DNA of 64,000 bases from positions 62,001 through 126,000 of the forward strand of contig NZ_JAGJBZ010000003.1 in assembly GCF_020010925.1 (NCBI RefSeq), in the 5' to 3' direction. The stretch is from Streptomyces griseiscabiei (lineage in GTDB: Bacteria > Actinomycetota > Actinomycetes > Streptomycetales > Streptomycetaceae). Below the pieces are notes generated by a model. It made no database searches, had not been told where the DNA came from, and worked only from the letters and a program-made list of their open reading frames with translations. A program made the position numbers and the translations under genes. This document shows, in pieces, positions 16,524 through 25,410 of this stretch; position 1 is the first letter of the stretch, and each line of letters opens with the position of its first letter.

Positions 16524-17279
16524 TCAGTCCCTCACCGGCGCGGGGGAGTACCCGGGCCGGGCGCCTCCCCCGCGCGGGGGAGCCGCGGGGCCGGGCGGAG
16601 CCTCGCCCGCCGCGATCAGCCCCGTCTCGTACGCGCAGATCACCGCCTGGACGCGGTCCCGCAGCCCGAGCTTGGCGAGCACGTTGCCGACATGGGTCTT
16701 GACCGTGTGGTCGCTGACGACCAGCTCGGCGGCGATCTCGGCGTTGGACAGCCCGCGCGCCAGCAGCAGCAGCGTCTCGCGCTCCCGCCCGGTCAGCACG
16801 TCGAGCCGGGGGTCGGGCCGCCGCGCCGGTGCGGGAGCGGGCCGCGTGTACCGCTCCACCAGCCGCCGGGCCACGGAGGGCGCCAGCAGCGAGTCACCGC
16901 GCGCCACCACCCGCACGGCGTGCACGAGATCGTCCCGCCGGACGTCCTTGAGCAGGAACCCGCTGGCCCCCGCGTGCAGCGCCTCGTAGACGTACTCGTC
17001 GGAGTCGAAGGTCGTCAGCATCACCACCCGGCAGCCGCCGCCGTCCGGCCCGCTCGCCCCGATGGCCCGGCAGGCCTCGATCCCGTCCATCCGGGGCATC
17101 CGGATGTCGAGCAGCGCCACATCGGCACGCTGCTCGCGCACCGCCGCCACGGCCTCGGCCCCGTCCCCCACCTCCGCGACCACCTCGATGTCCGGCTGCA
17201 CGCCGAGGATCAGCGCGAAGCCGCTGCGCACCAGCTCCTGGTCGTCGGCCACGACCACCCGGATCACCTGACCGGTCAC
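16524..17279 (-). CDS. Two-component response regulator, NarL/LuxR type
   Basis: 251 residues, taking the GTG at 17279 that overlaps the kinase stop (GTGA). A longer frame upstream overlaps the kinase and is low complexity. Receiver domain 5-125: acidic pocket Asp12/Asp13, phospho-acceptor Asp58 (LLDIRMP) and Lys in FLLKD. The LuxR-type helix-turn-helix (about 168-225) contains LTGRERETLLLLARGLSNAEIAAEL and HTVKTHVGNVLAKLGLRDR. The Pro/Gly-rich tail is unstructured. It forms a coupled operon with the sensor kinase just upstream. The targets are unknown. Confidence 0.95.
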   Translation of the reverse strand: MTGQVIRVVVADDQELVRSGFALILGVQPDIEVVAEVGDGAEAVAAVREQRADVALLDIRMPRMDGIEACRAIGASGPDGGGCRVVMLTTFDSDEYVYEALHAGASGFLLKDVRRDDLVHAVRVVARGDSLLAPSVARRLVERYTRPAPAPARRPDPRLDVLTGRERETLLLLARGLSNAEIAAELVVSDHTVKTHVGNVLAKLGLRDRVQAVICAYETGLIAAGEAPPGPAAPPRGGGARPGYSPAPVRD

Positions 17280-18526
17280 GCCCCCGCCTCCGACCCCGCC
17301 ACGACGGCCGGCCCACCCCTGCGCGCCGCATCCGGTACGGGTATCCGCACCCGCACCTCGAACCCCTGCCCGCCGGGCCCCGCCCCGATCTCGGCCGTAC
17401 CCCCGTGCGCGGCGGCCCGCTCCCGCACCCCGACGAGCCCGTGCCCGTGCCCGAGTTCGAGGCCGTACCCGGCGTGCGGCCCGCACCCGTCGTCCAGCAC
17501 ACGTACCGTCAAGTCACTCTCCCCATACATGAGTCGGACGGACACGGTACGGGCGCCCGCGTGCCTGACGGTGTTGGTCACCGCCTCCTGCACCACCCGG
17601 AAGACGGTCGCCCCCGCGGCCCCCGGCAGCTCCCGCTCCGCCCCCACCACCTCGTACCCGACCTCCAGCCCACTGCCCCGCACCCGGTCGAGCAGCGCGG
17701 GCAACTCCCCGACCCCCGGCTGAGGTTCGCGGGGAGCGAGCCCCGACACCCCTGTCTCGCCGTCGTCCCGGTCCTCCCTGTCCTCCCTCAGCACGCCCAG
17801 CATCCGCCGCAGCTGGACCATGGCGTCCCGCCCGGTCTCGGAGATGGCGTCGAAGGCGGCCTCGGCGCGCTCGGGGGCGGTCCGCACGGCCACGGGCCCG
17901 GCCTCCGCCTGCACGATCATCAGGCTGACGGCGTGGGAGAGGATGTCGTGCATCTCCCGCGCGATCCGCGCCCGTTCGCGCGCGGCGGCCCGCTCGGCCT
18001 CCACGAGATGGGCGCGCTGCCGGGCGTCGGTGAGCCGTCCGAAGACATAGGCGGCGGCGAACACGAAGGCGGAGAAGGTCAGTTCACGCGCCGACCGGGT
18101 GTTCAGCCACACCCCCACGGGCACCGCGACACTCACCAGCACCCCGCTGACCAGCCGGACCCACGGCGGCGACAACACGGCGATCGTGTAGACGACGACG
18201 AGCCCGTTGTACGGCAACGGCTGCCCCGGCCCGTCCAGCGCCAGCTTGTACACCATGCTGGTCACCAGCACCGCCAGCAGCACGGCGAACGGGGCCCGCC
18301 GCCGCCACACCAGCGGCACCACGGTCAGCGTCGTCAGCCCGTACGCCGCCCACGTCGCCGGCGCCAGCCCGGCCGCCCGGGGCACCACGAACGGCATCGT
18401 CATGGCCCCCTGCACCAGCAGCGCGACCCCGGCATCCACCACCCACGGATGCCCGCCCGCGAGCACCCGCCCCCGGGCCCACCAGGCCCGTACACCTCGT
18501 ATGCCGTCTCCCCGTATGACGTTCAC
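17276..18526 (-). CDS. Sensor histidine kinase (HisKA_3 family)
   Basis: 416 residues from GTG 18526, preceded by GGTGGGG. Four to five hydrophobic helices fill the first ~165 residues. A HisKA_3 dimerisation domain follows with phospho-acceptor His193 in REMHDILSH, then a HATPase domain with the N-box (VQEAVTNTVRHA) and G-boxes (DDGCGPHAGYGLELGHGHGLVGVRER). A low-complexity Asp/Arg/Glu linker lies between (EDREDRDDGETG). It is translationally coupled to the downstream LuxR regulator. The extracellular loops are short, so the stimulus is probably sensed in or near the membrane. Confidence 0.93.
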   Translation of the reverse strand: MNVIRGDGIRGVRAWWARGRVLAGGHPWVVDAGVALLVQGAMTMPFVVPRAAGLAPATWAAYGLTTLTVVPLVWRRRAPFAVLLAVLVTSMVYKLALDGPGQPLPYNGLVVVYTIAVLSPPWVRLVSGVLVSVAVPVGVWLNTRSARELTFSAFVFAAAYVFGRLTDARQRAHLVEAERAAARERARIAREMHDILSHAVSLMIVQAEAGPVAVRTAPERAEAAFDAISETGRDAMVQLRRMLGVLREDREDRDDGETGVSGLAPREPQPGVGELPALLDRVRGSGLEVGYEVVGAERELPGAAGATVFRVVQEAVTNTVRHAGARTVSVRLMYGESDLTVRVLDDGCGPHAGYGLELGHGHGLVGVRERAAAHGGTAEIGAGPGGQGFEVRVRIPVPDAARRGGPAVVAGSEAGA

Positions 18527-18685
18527 GGGGCCCCACCGTACAGAGAGCCGCCGGACCGACCGGCCCGGACAAAAGCTGAGCGGTTGTGAAGAAGCGTGGC
18601 ACAGCGTCCGCCGACCCTCGCGGACCCACCGCCCCGGAGGCATCATGGCGACCGAGGGGCCACGACCGAGGCCGAGGGGGCAGTC

Positions 18686-18928
18686 ATGAGAAACGATCCG
18701 TTCAGCGAGCCGTACACAGCCGTCCTGCTCAGGTTCGTCGTCCTGGTGGGCCTGCTGTACATGCCGGTCCTGGTCTTCCAGGTGGGCACCTGGCTGCCGT
18801 TCGCCGGAGCCAGCGTCTACCTCCTGTGGGAACTCCGCCGCCTCCACAGCGCGTTCGGCGCACTCACCGGCACCCGGAGGGAGCCGGACCGGCCGGAGCC
18901 GGCCCGGAACGAGACGCTCGGGCACTGA
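18686..18928 (+). CDS. Small two-helix membrane protein
   Basis: 80 residues from ATG 18686 with GAGGGGGCAG upstream. Two hydrophobic segments (about 13-33, VLLRFVVLVGLLYMPVLVF, and 37-52) are followed by a basic-acidic C-terminal tail. No family recognised. It is divergent from the sensor-kinase operon (start 18526), so the two may share a control region. Small membrane partners of two-component systems exist, but nothing here proves a link. Confidence 0.65.
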   Translation: MRNDPFSEPYTAVLLRFVVLVGLLYMPVLVFQVGTWLPFAGASVYLLWELRRLHSAFGALTGTRREPDRPEPARNETLGH

Positions 18929-18943
18929 CCGAACTGCCCGCGC

Positions 18944-20038
18944 TCAGCGCGCGGGCACGGGCGGCGGCGCCGTACTCAGCCGCCGTACGAGCCGCGTGGG
19001 CACGAGCGTCGTGCCGTGTTCCTCGCTCTCCTCTGCTTCCTCCCGCCCGTCCTCCCGCATCTTCCGCAGCACCCCCTCCACGCACAGCCGCCCCACCTCG
19101 GCGAAATCCTGGTGGACGGTGGTGAGGGGCGGCAGGAAGGACGCGGACTCGGGGATGTCGTCGAAGCCGACGACGCTGACGTCCTCGGGGACCCGGCGCC
19201 CCCGCTCGTTCAGGGCCCGCAGCAACCCCAGCGCCATCTGGTCGTTGGCGACGAACACGGCCGTGCAGTCGGCCTCCTCGGCGATCCGCAGCCCGGCCCG
19301 GTACCCGGACTCGGCGGACCAGTCACCGCGCACGAGCGGCGGCGCCTCCCGGCCCCCGCCGGCCTCGGCGAGCGTCTCCCGCCACGCGTTCGCCCGCCGC
19401 TGCGCCGCGAACGACCCCTCCGGCCCGGCCAGATGCCACACCGTCCCGTGCCCCAGCTCCAGCAGATGCCGTACGGCGTCCCGCGCGCCCCCGGCCTGGT
19501 CGGTGTCGACGACGGTGTACCGGTCCCCGGCGTCGGAGTCGGCCACCACGACCTGCACCCCGGGCGGCACGGACACGGTCGCCGTGTCCAGCAGATGGAC
19601 CTCCATGATCACGATGACCGCGTCCACGGCCAGCTCCCCGAGCCGCGAGAACGCCCCGTTCACCTCGTCCTGCGTCGGCACGGCGACGGGCAGCAGCGTG
19701 ACGGCGTACCCCTCCCGCGCGGCGGACGTGGCGATGGCGTCGAGGGTGCGGATGTTGCCCAGGGTGGAGAGCGAGAAGGTGATCACCCCGAGCGTCCGGA
19801 ACTCCCCGCGTCTGAGCGCCCGTGCCGCGCTGTTGGGCCGGTAGCCCAGCTCCCGCATGGCGTCGAGGACCTGGCGCCGGGTGTCCTCGTTGACTCCGGC
19901 GAAGCCGTTGGAGACGCGGGAGACGGTCTGGGCGGAGACTCCGGCGAGGCGCGCGACATCGCCCATGGAGGGCCCTTGGCGGGGCCGGGCGGCGCGTCGC
20001 TTCGTACCACGCTTGGTACCACCGTCGATCGTGTCCAC
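18944..20038 (-). CDS. LacI-family transcriptional regulator
   Basis: 364 residues. The N-terminal helix-turn-helix (about 24-70; MGDVARLAGVSAQTVSRVSN) includes a hinge helix with AARALRRG, where LacI proteins contact the centre of the operator. The periplasmic-binding-protein-like sensor follows (75-335; GVITFSLS, FVANDQMALGLLRAL, VSVVGFDDIPES). It is divergent from the secreted GH30 enzyme, with a perfect 20-bp palindrome between them. It probably represses the glycosidase and itself until a released sugar binds. The basic N-terminal extension (about 23 residues) may not all be translated. Confidence 0.95.
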   Translation of the reverse strand: MDTIDGGTKRGTKRRAARPRQGPSMGDVARLAGVSAQTVSRVSNGFAGVNEDTRRQVLDAMRELGYRPNSAARALRRGEFRTLGVITFSLSTLGNIRTLDAIATSAAREGYAVTLLPVAVPTQDEVNGAFSRLGELAVDAVIVIMEVHLLDTATVSVPPGVQVVVADSDAGDRYTVVDTDQAGGARDAVRHLLELGHGTVWHLAGPEGSFAAQRRANAWRETLAEAGGGREAPPLVRGDWSAESGYRAGLRIAEEADCTAVFVANDQMALGLLRALNERGRRVPEDVSVVGFDDIPESASFLPPLTTVHQDFAEVGRLCVEGVLRKMREDGREEAEESEEHGTTLVPTRLVRRLSTAPPPVPAR

Positions 20039-20091
20039 CTTGACGACTCCTTGACCCCCGAGATTGGGACAGTGTAGACATCCGCCTCACA

Positions 20092-20111
20092 GGATGTTTA
20101 CGTAAACATCC
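20092..20111. promoter_or_regulatory. LacI-type operator
   Basis: Perfect 20-bp palindrome GGATGTTTACGTAAACATCC with the central CG typical of LacI-family sites, 54 bp upstream of the LacI start and 196 bp upstream of the glycosidase start. It is the obvious binding site for the divergent regulator. Confidence 0.8.
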
Positions 20112-20307
20112 ATTGAGCCAAACCATACGAGAGCACCTCGAACCGTAGTAATACACCGCTCCACGGCGGTGAAACGCACAGCACCGCACCGCACTGACCG
20201 CATCGCACCGCAACGCACCGCACCGCGCTGAACGTCGGCCCCCGCTCGGCCCCGATCTCCGTGTACGTCCGCCGGGACGCGGCACACGGAAGAGTTGGAG
20301 TACTCGC

Positions 20308-22374
20308 ATGGCACACCGCACCCGTACGAACCGCAGCCGTACGAGACGGCTCTTCGGGGCCATCGGCATCACGGCCCTGGCCACCGGCACGGCCATGGCC
20401 ACGACCTCCCTGCCGATGGCGCACGCCGACACGACGGCCGCAGCCGCCGCGGTGACGGTCAGCCCCGACCCCTCCTACATGGGCGACAAGTTCGAGGGCT
20501 GGGGCACCAGCCTGGTCTGGTTCGCCAACGCCACCGGCGACTACCCGAAGCCGATCCGCGAGAAGCTCGCGAACCTCCTCTTCGGCGAGGACGGCCTCAA
20601 CCTCAACATCGCCCGCTACAACATCGGCGGCGGCAACGCCCCCGACGTCAAGGACTACCTGCGGGCCGGCGGCGCGGTCGAGGGCTGGTGGAAGGCCCCG
20701 GCGGGCACCACCCGCGAGGACGTCGACTGGTGGAGCGCGGACGACGAGAACGACTGGAACAAGGACGCCGACGCCACCCAGCGCTGGTGGATCGACCGCA
20801 TCAAGAAGGACATCACCCACTGGGAGACCTTCAGCAACTCCCCGCCGTGGTTCATGACGGAGAGCGGCTACGTCTCCGGCGGCTTCGACGCGTCGAAGGA
20901 CCAGCTGAAGGAGGAGTCGGTCGAGGACTTCGCCAAGTACCTCGTCGGCGCCACCGAGCGCCTGGAGAAGGCCCACGGCATCAAGGTCGACACCCTCGAC
21001 CCCTTCAACGAGCCCAACACCAACTACTGGGGCACCAAGCTCGGCGCCGACGGCCAGCCGACCGGAGGCCGCCAGGAGGGCGCCCACATAGGCCCGGAAC
21101 TGCAGCAGAAGGTGCTGCGGGCGCTGGGCCCGGTCCTCGACGACTCCCGCACCCGCGCCGGGATCTCCGCGATGGACGAGACGAACCCGGGCACGTTCGC
21201 CACGAACTGGAACTCCTACCCCAAGGAGGTCCGTGACCTGGTCGACCAGATGAACGTCCACACCTACGGCACCAGCCAGCGCACCACGGTCCGCGACCTC
21301 GCCAAGGCCGCCGACAAGCCGCTGTGGATGAGCGAGGTCGAGGGCGACTGGGGCGACGGCCAGAGCTTCACCGACATGCGCCCCGGTCTGGGCCTCGCCC
21401 AGCGCATGGTCGACGACCTCCGTGAACTGGAGCCCAAGGCCTGGGTGTTCTGGCAGCCGGTCGAGGACTACGACAACATGAAGCCGGGCGGCGAGTCCGC
21501 CAAGGGCGGCAACTGGGGCTCGATCCAGCTCTCCTTCGCCTGCACCCAGTCGGACACGCTCGAGACGTGCCCCATCTACACGAACACCAAGTTCGACACG
21601 GCCCGTAACTTCACCCACTACATCAAGCCGGGCGACCGTCTGATCAAGACGAACGACGAGTCGAGCACGGCGGCGGTCTCGAAGCACGGCGACAGGGCGA
21701 CGGTCGTCCACGTCAACAGCACGACGGCCTCCCGCGCGGTGACGGTCGACCTCTCGAAGTTCGGCGAGATCTCCAAGCACGCGACGGTGACCCCCGTCGT
21801 CACGGACGCCGCGGGCAAGCTGATCCGCGGGCAGGCCGTGAAGGTCGCGGACAAGAAGGCCACGATCACGGTCCCGGCCCAGTCGGTGACCTCGTTCCTG
21901 GTCAAGGGCGTGGACGGCGTCGCCGCCTCCCAGGCCGAACTCCAGGACGACCGCACCTACACCCTCACCGGTGTCCAGAGCAGCAAGAACCTGGCCATCG
22001 CGGCGGACGGCAAGAGCCTGAACATCAAGACCCCGAGCACGAGCGGTTCGGGTCAGCGGTGGACCGTGGACCGCATCGGCGACAACACCCCCGACAACCG
22101 CGCCCGCTACGCCCTCACCGAGCCCACCTCGGGCAAGCGCCTCGCGATCAGGAACGGCTCCCTGGTGGCCGAGCCGGACACGGGCACCCGCGACACCGCC
22201 GCCCAGTGGATCCTCTCCACCACGGGTGACAAGACCTGGACCCTGGTGAACGTGGCCACCGGCCAGCTCCCCGACGTCTACGGCCAGTCCACCAACGACG
22301 GCGCCGGAGTCGGCGTCTGGACCCCGAACTCGGGCTACAACCAGCGCTGGAAGCTGACGGACGTCACGTCGTAG
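20308..22374 (+). CDS. Secreted GH30-family glycosidase (endo-beta-1,6-galactanase-like) with ricin-type lectin domain
   Basis: 688 residues from ATG 20308. Twin-arginine-like basic start (RSRTRRLFG), signal peptide to about residue 41 (LPMAHA). The catalytic (beta/alpha)8 domain has the acid/base Glu235 in FNEPN and the nucleophile Glu343 in WMSEVEGDWG. A beta-sandwich flank follows (about 450-545) and then a ricin B-like lectin domain (about 550-688) with QRWTV, QWIL and QRWKL repeats. The GIGGGN/FEGWGTSLVWF region resembles GH30_5 endo-beta-1,6-galactanases of Streptomyces, acting on arabinogalactan side chains. The exact substrate needs assay. The upstream leader is rich in ACCGC repeats (20.17-20.23 kb). 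Control by the divergent LacI is likely. Confidence 0.88.
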   Translation: MAHRTRTNRSRTRRLFGAIGITALATGTAMATTSLPMAHADTTAAAAAVTVSPDPSYMGDKFEGWGTSLVWFANATGDYPKPIREKLANLLFGEDGLNLNIARYNIGGGNAPDVKDYLRAGGAVEGWWKAPAGTTREDVDWWSADDENDWNKDADATQRWWIDRIKKDITHWETFSNSPPWFMTESGYVSGGFDASKDQLKEESVEDFAKYLVGATERLEKAHGIKVDTLDPFNEPNTNYWGTKLGADGQPTGGRQEGAHIGPELQQKVLRALGPVLDDSRTRAGISAMDETNPGTFATNWNSYPKEVRDLVDQMNVHTYGTSQRTTVRDLAKAADKPLWMSEVEGDWGDGQSFTDMRPGLGLAQRMVDDLRELEPKAWVFWQPVEDYDNMKPGGESAKGGNWGSIQLSFACTQSDTLETCPIYTNTKFDTARNFTHYIKPGDRLIKTNDESSTAAVSKHGDRATVVHVNSTTASRAVTVDLSKFGEISKHATVTPVVTDAAGKLIRGQAVKVADKKATITVPAQSVTSFLVKGVDGVAASQAELQDDRTYTLTGVQSSKNLAIAADGKSLNIKTPSTSGSGQRWTVDRIGDNTPDNRARYALTEPTSGKRLAIRNGSLVAEPDTGTRDTAAQWILSTTGDKTWTLVNVATGQLPDVYGQSTNDGAGVGVWTPNSGYNQRWKLTDVTS

Positions 22375-22440
22375 GCGTCGTAAGCGACTGCCAGGAAGAA
22401 GGACGCTTCGTCACCGGAGCGGTCCAGGACTACGGTCCGT

Positions 22441-22476
22441 GCGAGGGTCCCGGTCCGGCGGCGGGCCGGGACTCGC
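22441..22476. terminator. Bidirectional stem-loop between convergent genes
   Basis: GCGAG-GTCCCGG-t-CCG / CGG-g-CCGGGAC-TCGC hairpin with a GCGG loop, between the end of the GH30 gene and the end of the MerR gene. Confidence 0.6.
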
Positions 22477-22503
22477 GCGCGAGAAACCCGGGCCGGCCTC
22501 ACT

Positions 22504-22842
22504 TCAGGCCGGGTCCGGCGGCGCGGCGGACGTGGCCGCGCGGCGGTATTCGGCGTTGATGCGCTGGGCCTCTTCGAGCTGGTCTTCCAGGACGATGATG
22601 CGGCAGGCGGCTTCGATGGGTGTGCCCTGGTCGACGAGCTCGCGGGCGCGGGCGGCGATACGCAGCTGGTAGCGGGAGTAGCGGCGGTGACCGCCCTCCG
22701 AGCGCAGCGGGGTGATGAGGCGGGCTTCGCCGATGGCGCGGAGGAACCCTTGGGTGGTGCCGAGCATCTCGGCGGCCCGCCCCATGGTGTAGGCGGGGTA
22801 GTCGTCGTCGTCGAGACGGTCGTACGAGTCGTCTGCGGTCAT
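22504..22842 (-). CDS. MerR-type helix-turn-helix regulator (small, BldC-like)
   Basis: 112 residues from ATG 22842 with GGAGAGG seven bases upstream (a GTG two codons earlier is less well placed). After an acidic start the winged helix-turn-helix occupies about 16-75: YTMGRAAEMLGTTQGFLRAIGEARLITPLRSEGGHRRYS, a classic MerR DNA-binding domain. There is then a helix and a short Glu-rich coiled-coil tail, with no effector domain. Small MerR proteins of this type are common in Streptomyces. It lies between the GH30 enzyme and the cold-shock module. Two strong stem-loops stand upstream in its probable leader. Confidence 0.88.
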   Translation of the reverse strand: MTADDSYDRLDDDDYPAYTMGRAAEMLGTTQGFLRAIGEARLITPLRSEGGHRRYSRYQLRIAARARELVDQGTPIEAACRIIVLEDQLEEAQRINAEYRRAATSAAPPDPA

Positions 22843-22870
22843 TTGCACCTCTCCGGGAAACGCGTCGAGG

Positions 22871-22945
22871 GGCCCTGGCGCCGTACCGGCACCAGGGCCC
22901 CGAAGGAACTACTACACCACCTGCCGGCCCTGACAGGGCGCCGGC
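22871..22945 (-). promoter_or_regulatory. Two consecutive stem-loops in the MerR leader region
   Basis: Upstream of the MerR gene lie GGGGCCCTGG / CCAGGGCCCC (22871-22903) and GCCGGC-CCCTG / CAGGG-CCGGC (22923-22945). No gene is recognised on either strand between 22.85 and 23.41 kb, so these may form a structured 5' leader or a terminator for rightward transcription. The rest of the 560-bp gap shows nothing I can name. Confidence 0.4.
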
Positions 22946-23410
22946 GTTCTCTGTCCGCGTACCCGGCCGTGACGACGGCGGGGTCGCGGGGATCGCGGTT
23001 GCTTGACCGGAGACCACCTCACTATCGATGTCCTGCGGTACCCGGGCTCAGACTTCCGCCCGGGCGATCCTGATGGCGCGGGTTCCTCCGTTCTGCCTCG
23101 GTTCTGCTTTCGCTGATCAACTGCTTGTCACGGGGTACTGCGCTCGCGAGTCCCGCGCCCGCCATGGCCGCGGTCCCGCTCCGGCCGGCAGTTCATGTCT
23201 GCCAGGCCCTGCTGTCCTCCTGGGTTACGAGAGAAACCATAACCACGCCACCACCCAATGTCTACTCCGGCCGACATAGATTTCCGTGTGTCCGATAGGC
23301 AGGTAATCGATCTCGAACGGTGGAACGAATCGGGTGTGGGGCGGGCATGTCCGGGTCGATCGCGGCTGTGCCGGAGGGCTCCGGACGAGCCGCGCATAGG
23401 ATCGGCTCTC

Positions 23411-23770
23411 ATGTCGAAGCCTGACGAGCTGCTCGTTGACGTTGCCACGCTGGTGGAGTCCGGGCAGAGCAATCAGATGTCCCTGACCGTGGTCACCGGT
23501 GGCGCCGTGGTCACCGGCCGGCTGGCGCCCGAGGCGGTGTGGCGGCAGCGGGTGTCGGAGGTCCTGGCGGACTCGGCCCGCCTGGGAGAGTTCTCCGCCG
23601 TCTTCACCGCCGCGGCACGGCGGGACGGGCCGCCCGCGTATCTCCACTTCCACATGGCCCGGATTCTTCAGGGCACGGTGGGAATCCCGGAGACGGGCGG
23701 GATGTACCGCGTCTCGATCGCGGACGTCAGCGCCTGGACCATGGGCGACTTCAGCTACTCCGACCACTGA
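23411..23770 (+). CDS. Conserved hypothetical protein (possible GvpU-like)
   Basis: 119 residues from ATG 23411. Alternating strands: MSLTVVTGGAVVTGRLAPEAVW, PPAYLHFHMARIL and GMYRVSIADVSAWTMGDFSYSD. The 'outer' reading to 23258 adds a low-complexity N-terminus and is not preferred. The strand pattern and a gene of about this length recall the gas-vesicle accessory protein GvpU, but no other gas vesicle gene is here and the resemblance is only by eye. It is convergent with the DEAD-box helicase across a bidirectional terminator. Confidence 0.7.
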   Translation: MSKPDELLVDVATLVESGQSNQMSLTVVTGGAVVTGRLAPEAVWRQRVSEVLADSARLGEFSAVFTAAARRDGPPAYLHFHMARILQGTVGIPETGGMYRVSIADVSAWTMGDFSYSDH

Positions 23771-23775
23771 CACAC

Positions 23776-23812
23776 GGGAGGGCCCGACCGGCGTACACCG
23801 GTCGAGCCCTCC
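23776..23812. terminator. Bidirectional terminator
   Basis: Long stem GGGAGGGC-CGACCGG / CCGGTCG-GCCCTCCC with a CGTACA loop, exactly between the convergent stops at 23770 and 23827. Confidence 0.85.
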
Positions 23813-23826
23813 CCACTGCCCGAGTG

Positions 23827-25272
23827 TCAGGCCGCCGTTCCGGCGGCGGAGCGCCGCCCGCCACCCCACCGGGCGCGGGGGGCCGTACCGCGCTTGCGCT
23901 GCTCGGCGGGCGGCGCGGTGATCGTCACGGGAATCCCGGAGGGCGTCCGCGCGCCGGTGATCCGGCTGAGCTCCTCCTCGCCGGAGCGGACCCGGGTGGT
24001 CGTGGGCACGATCCCGGCGGCGGCCATGAGGCGGGTCATGTCGCGGCGCTGGTCGGCGGTGACCAGGGTGACGACGCTGCCCGACTCGCCGGCCCGTGCG
24101 GTACGGCCGCCGCGGTGGAGGTAGTCCTTGTGGTCGCTCGGCGGGTCCACGTTGACGACGAGGTCGAGGTTGTCGACGTGGATGCCGCGCGCGGCGACGT
24201 TGGTCGCGACCAGGACGGTGACATGCCCGGTCTTGAACCGGGCGAGCGTACGGGTGCGCTGCGGCTGCGACTTCCCGCCGTGCAGGGCCGCTGCCCGCAC
24301 CCCGCAGCCGAGGAGCTCCTCGGTGAGGCGGTCCACGGCGTGCTTGGTGTCCAGGAACATGATCACCCGCCCGTCGCGTGCCGCGATCTCCGTCGTCAGC
24401 CGCTGCTTGTCGGGACCGTGCACATGCAGGACGTGGTGCTCCATCGTGGTGACCGCGCCCTGGGAGGGATCCACGGAGTGGACCACGGGGTCGCTGAGAT
24501 AGCGGCGGACCAGGAGGTCGACGTTGCGGTCCAGGGTCGCGGAGAACAGCAGTCGCTGGCCGTCGGGCCGGACCTGGTCGAGGAGTGCGGTGACCTGTGG
24601 CATGAAGCCCATGTCGGCCATCTGGTCGGCCTCGTCGAGGACGGTGATGGCGACCCGGTCCAGCCGGCAGTCGCCGCGGTCGATGAAGTCCTTGAGCCGG
24701 CCGGGGGTGGCCACGACGACCTCGGCGCCGCCGCGCAGCGCGCTCGCCTGCCGGCCCATCGGCATGCCGCCGACGACGGTGGCCAGACGCAGCCGCACGG
24801 CGCGGGCGTACGGGGTGAGCGCGTCGGTGACCTGCTGCGCGAGTTCCCGGGTGGGGACGAGGACGAGCGCCAGCGGCTGCCGGGGCTCGGCCCGCTGTCC
24901 GGCGGTACGGGCCAGCAGCGCGAGGCCGAAGGCGAGGGTCTTGCCGGACCCGGTCCGCCCCCGGCCGAGGACGTCACGGCCCGCCAGGGAGTTCGGCAGT
25001 GTCGCCCCCTGGATGGGGAACGGGACGGACACGCCCTGCGCGGTCAGGGCGGCCAGGAGCCCCCGGGACAGGCCGAGATCGGCGAAGCTCTCGACGGCGG
25101 GCAGCGCCGGAGTGATCGTCTTCGGCAGCGCGAACTCGCCCTGCACCGCGCCGGGCCGCCGCCCGGACCCACCGGAACGCTTCGGTCCTCCCGACCGGCT
25201 CGGGGCGGACGCCGATCCGAAGCGACTGCCCCGGCGGGTGCGGGTAGAACGGCTGGTGCGTGTGGGGTTCAT
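23827..25272 (-). CDS. DEAD-box RNA helicase (cold-shock module, copy 1)
   Basis: 481 residues from ATG 25272. A basic Ser/Gly/Arg tail (1-45) precedes the two RecA domains: Q-motif region FPIQ at 85-88, Walker A GRTGSGKT at 105-112, PTRELA, DEAD at 213-216, SAT at 244-246, then MFLDTKHAVDRL, ATNVAARGIHV and HRGGRTARAGESG. The C-terminus is short and basic. It unwinds structured RNA, likely at low temperature, since a cold-shock gene lies directly upstream with a terminator between. The paralogue at 55960-57567 has the same architecture and two long identical DNA tracts. Confidence 0.95.
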   Translation of the reverse strand: MNPTRTSRSTRTRRGSRFGSASAPSRSGGPKRSGGSGRRPGAVQGEFALPKTITPALPAVESFADLGLSRGLLAALTAQGVSVPFPIQGATLPNSLAGRDVLGRGRTGSGKTLAFGLALLARTAGQRAEPRQPLALVLVPTRELAQQVTDALTPYARAVRLRLATVVGGMPMGRQASALRGGAEVVVATPGRLKDFIDRGDCRLDRVAITVLDEADQMADMGFMPQVTALLDQVRPDGQRLLFSATLDRNVDLLVRRYLSDPVVHSVDPSQGAVTTMEHHVLHVHGPDKQRLTTEIAARDGRVIMFLDTKHAVDRLTEELLGCGVRAAALHGGKSQPQRTRTLARFKTGHVTVLVATNVAARGIHVDNLDLVVNVDPPSDHKDYLHRGGRTARAGESGSVVTLVTADQRRDMTRLMAAAGIVPTTTRVRSGEEELSRITGARTPSGIPVTITAPPAEQRKRGTAPRARWGGGRRSAAGTAA

Positions 25273-25410
25273 TCAGAGCCTTCCTCGACACGGCACGTAT
25301 CGCGGAATTCCGGCAACGAATGAACAGCGTACGGAATCACAGGCACGGGCCGAATGAAATGCGAGCCAATTTCGAGAGAAACAGGAAATAAGCCCTGGGA
25401 AATGCGCGCA

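Noticed and set aside
17280..17486. Longer N-terminus for the LuxR response regulator
   Set aside because: It overlaps the kinase gene and is Arg/Gly-rich low complexity. The GTG overlapping the kinase stop gives a standard receiver domain.
23539..25323. A 594-codon plus-strand frame over the helicase
   Set aside because: Antisense to a complete DEAD-box gene and has no domain.
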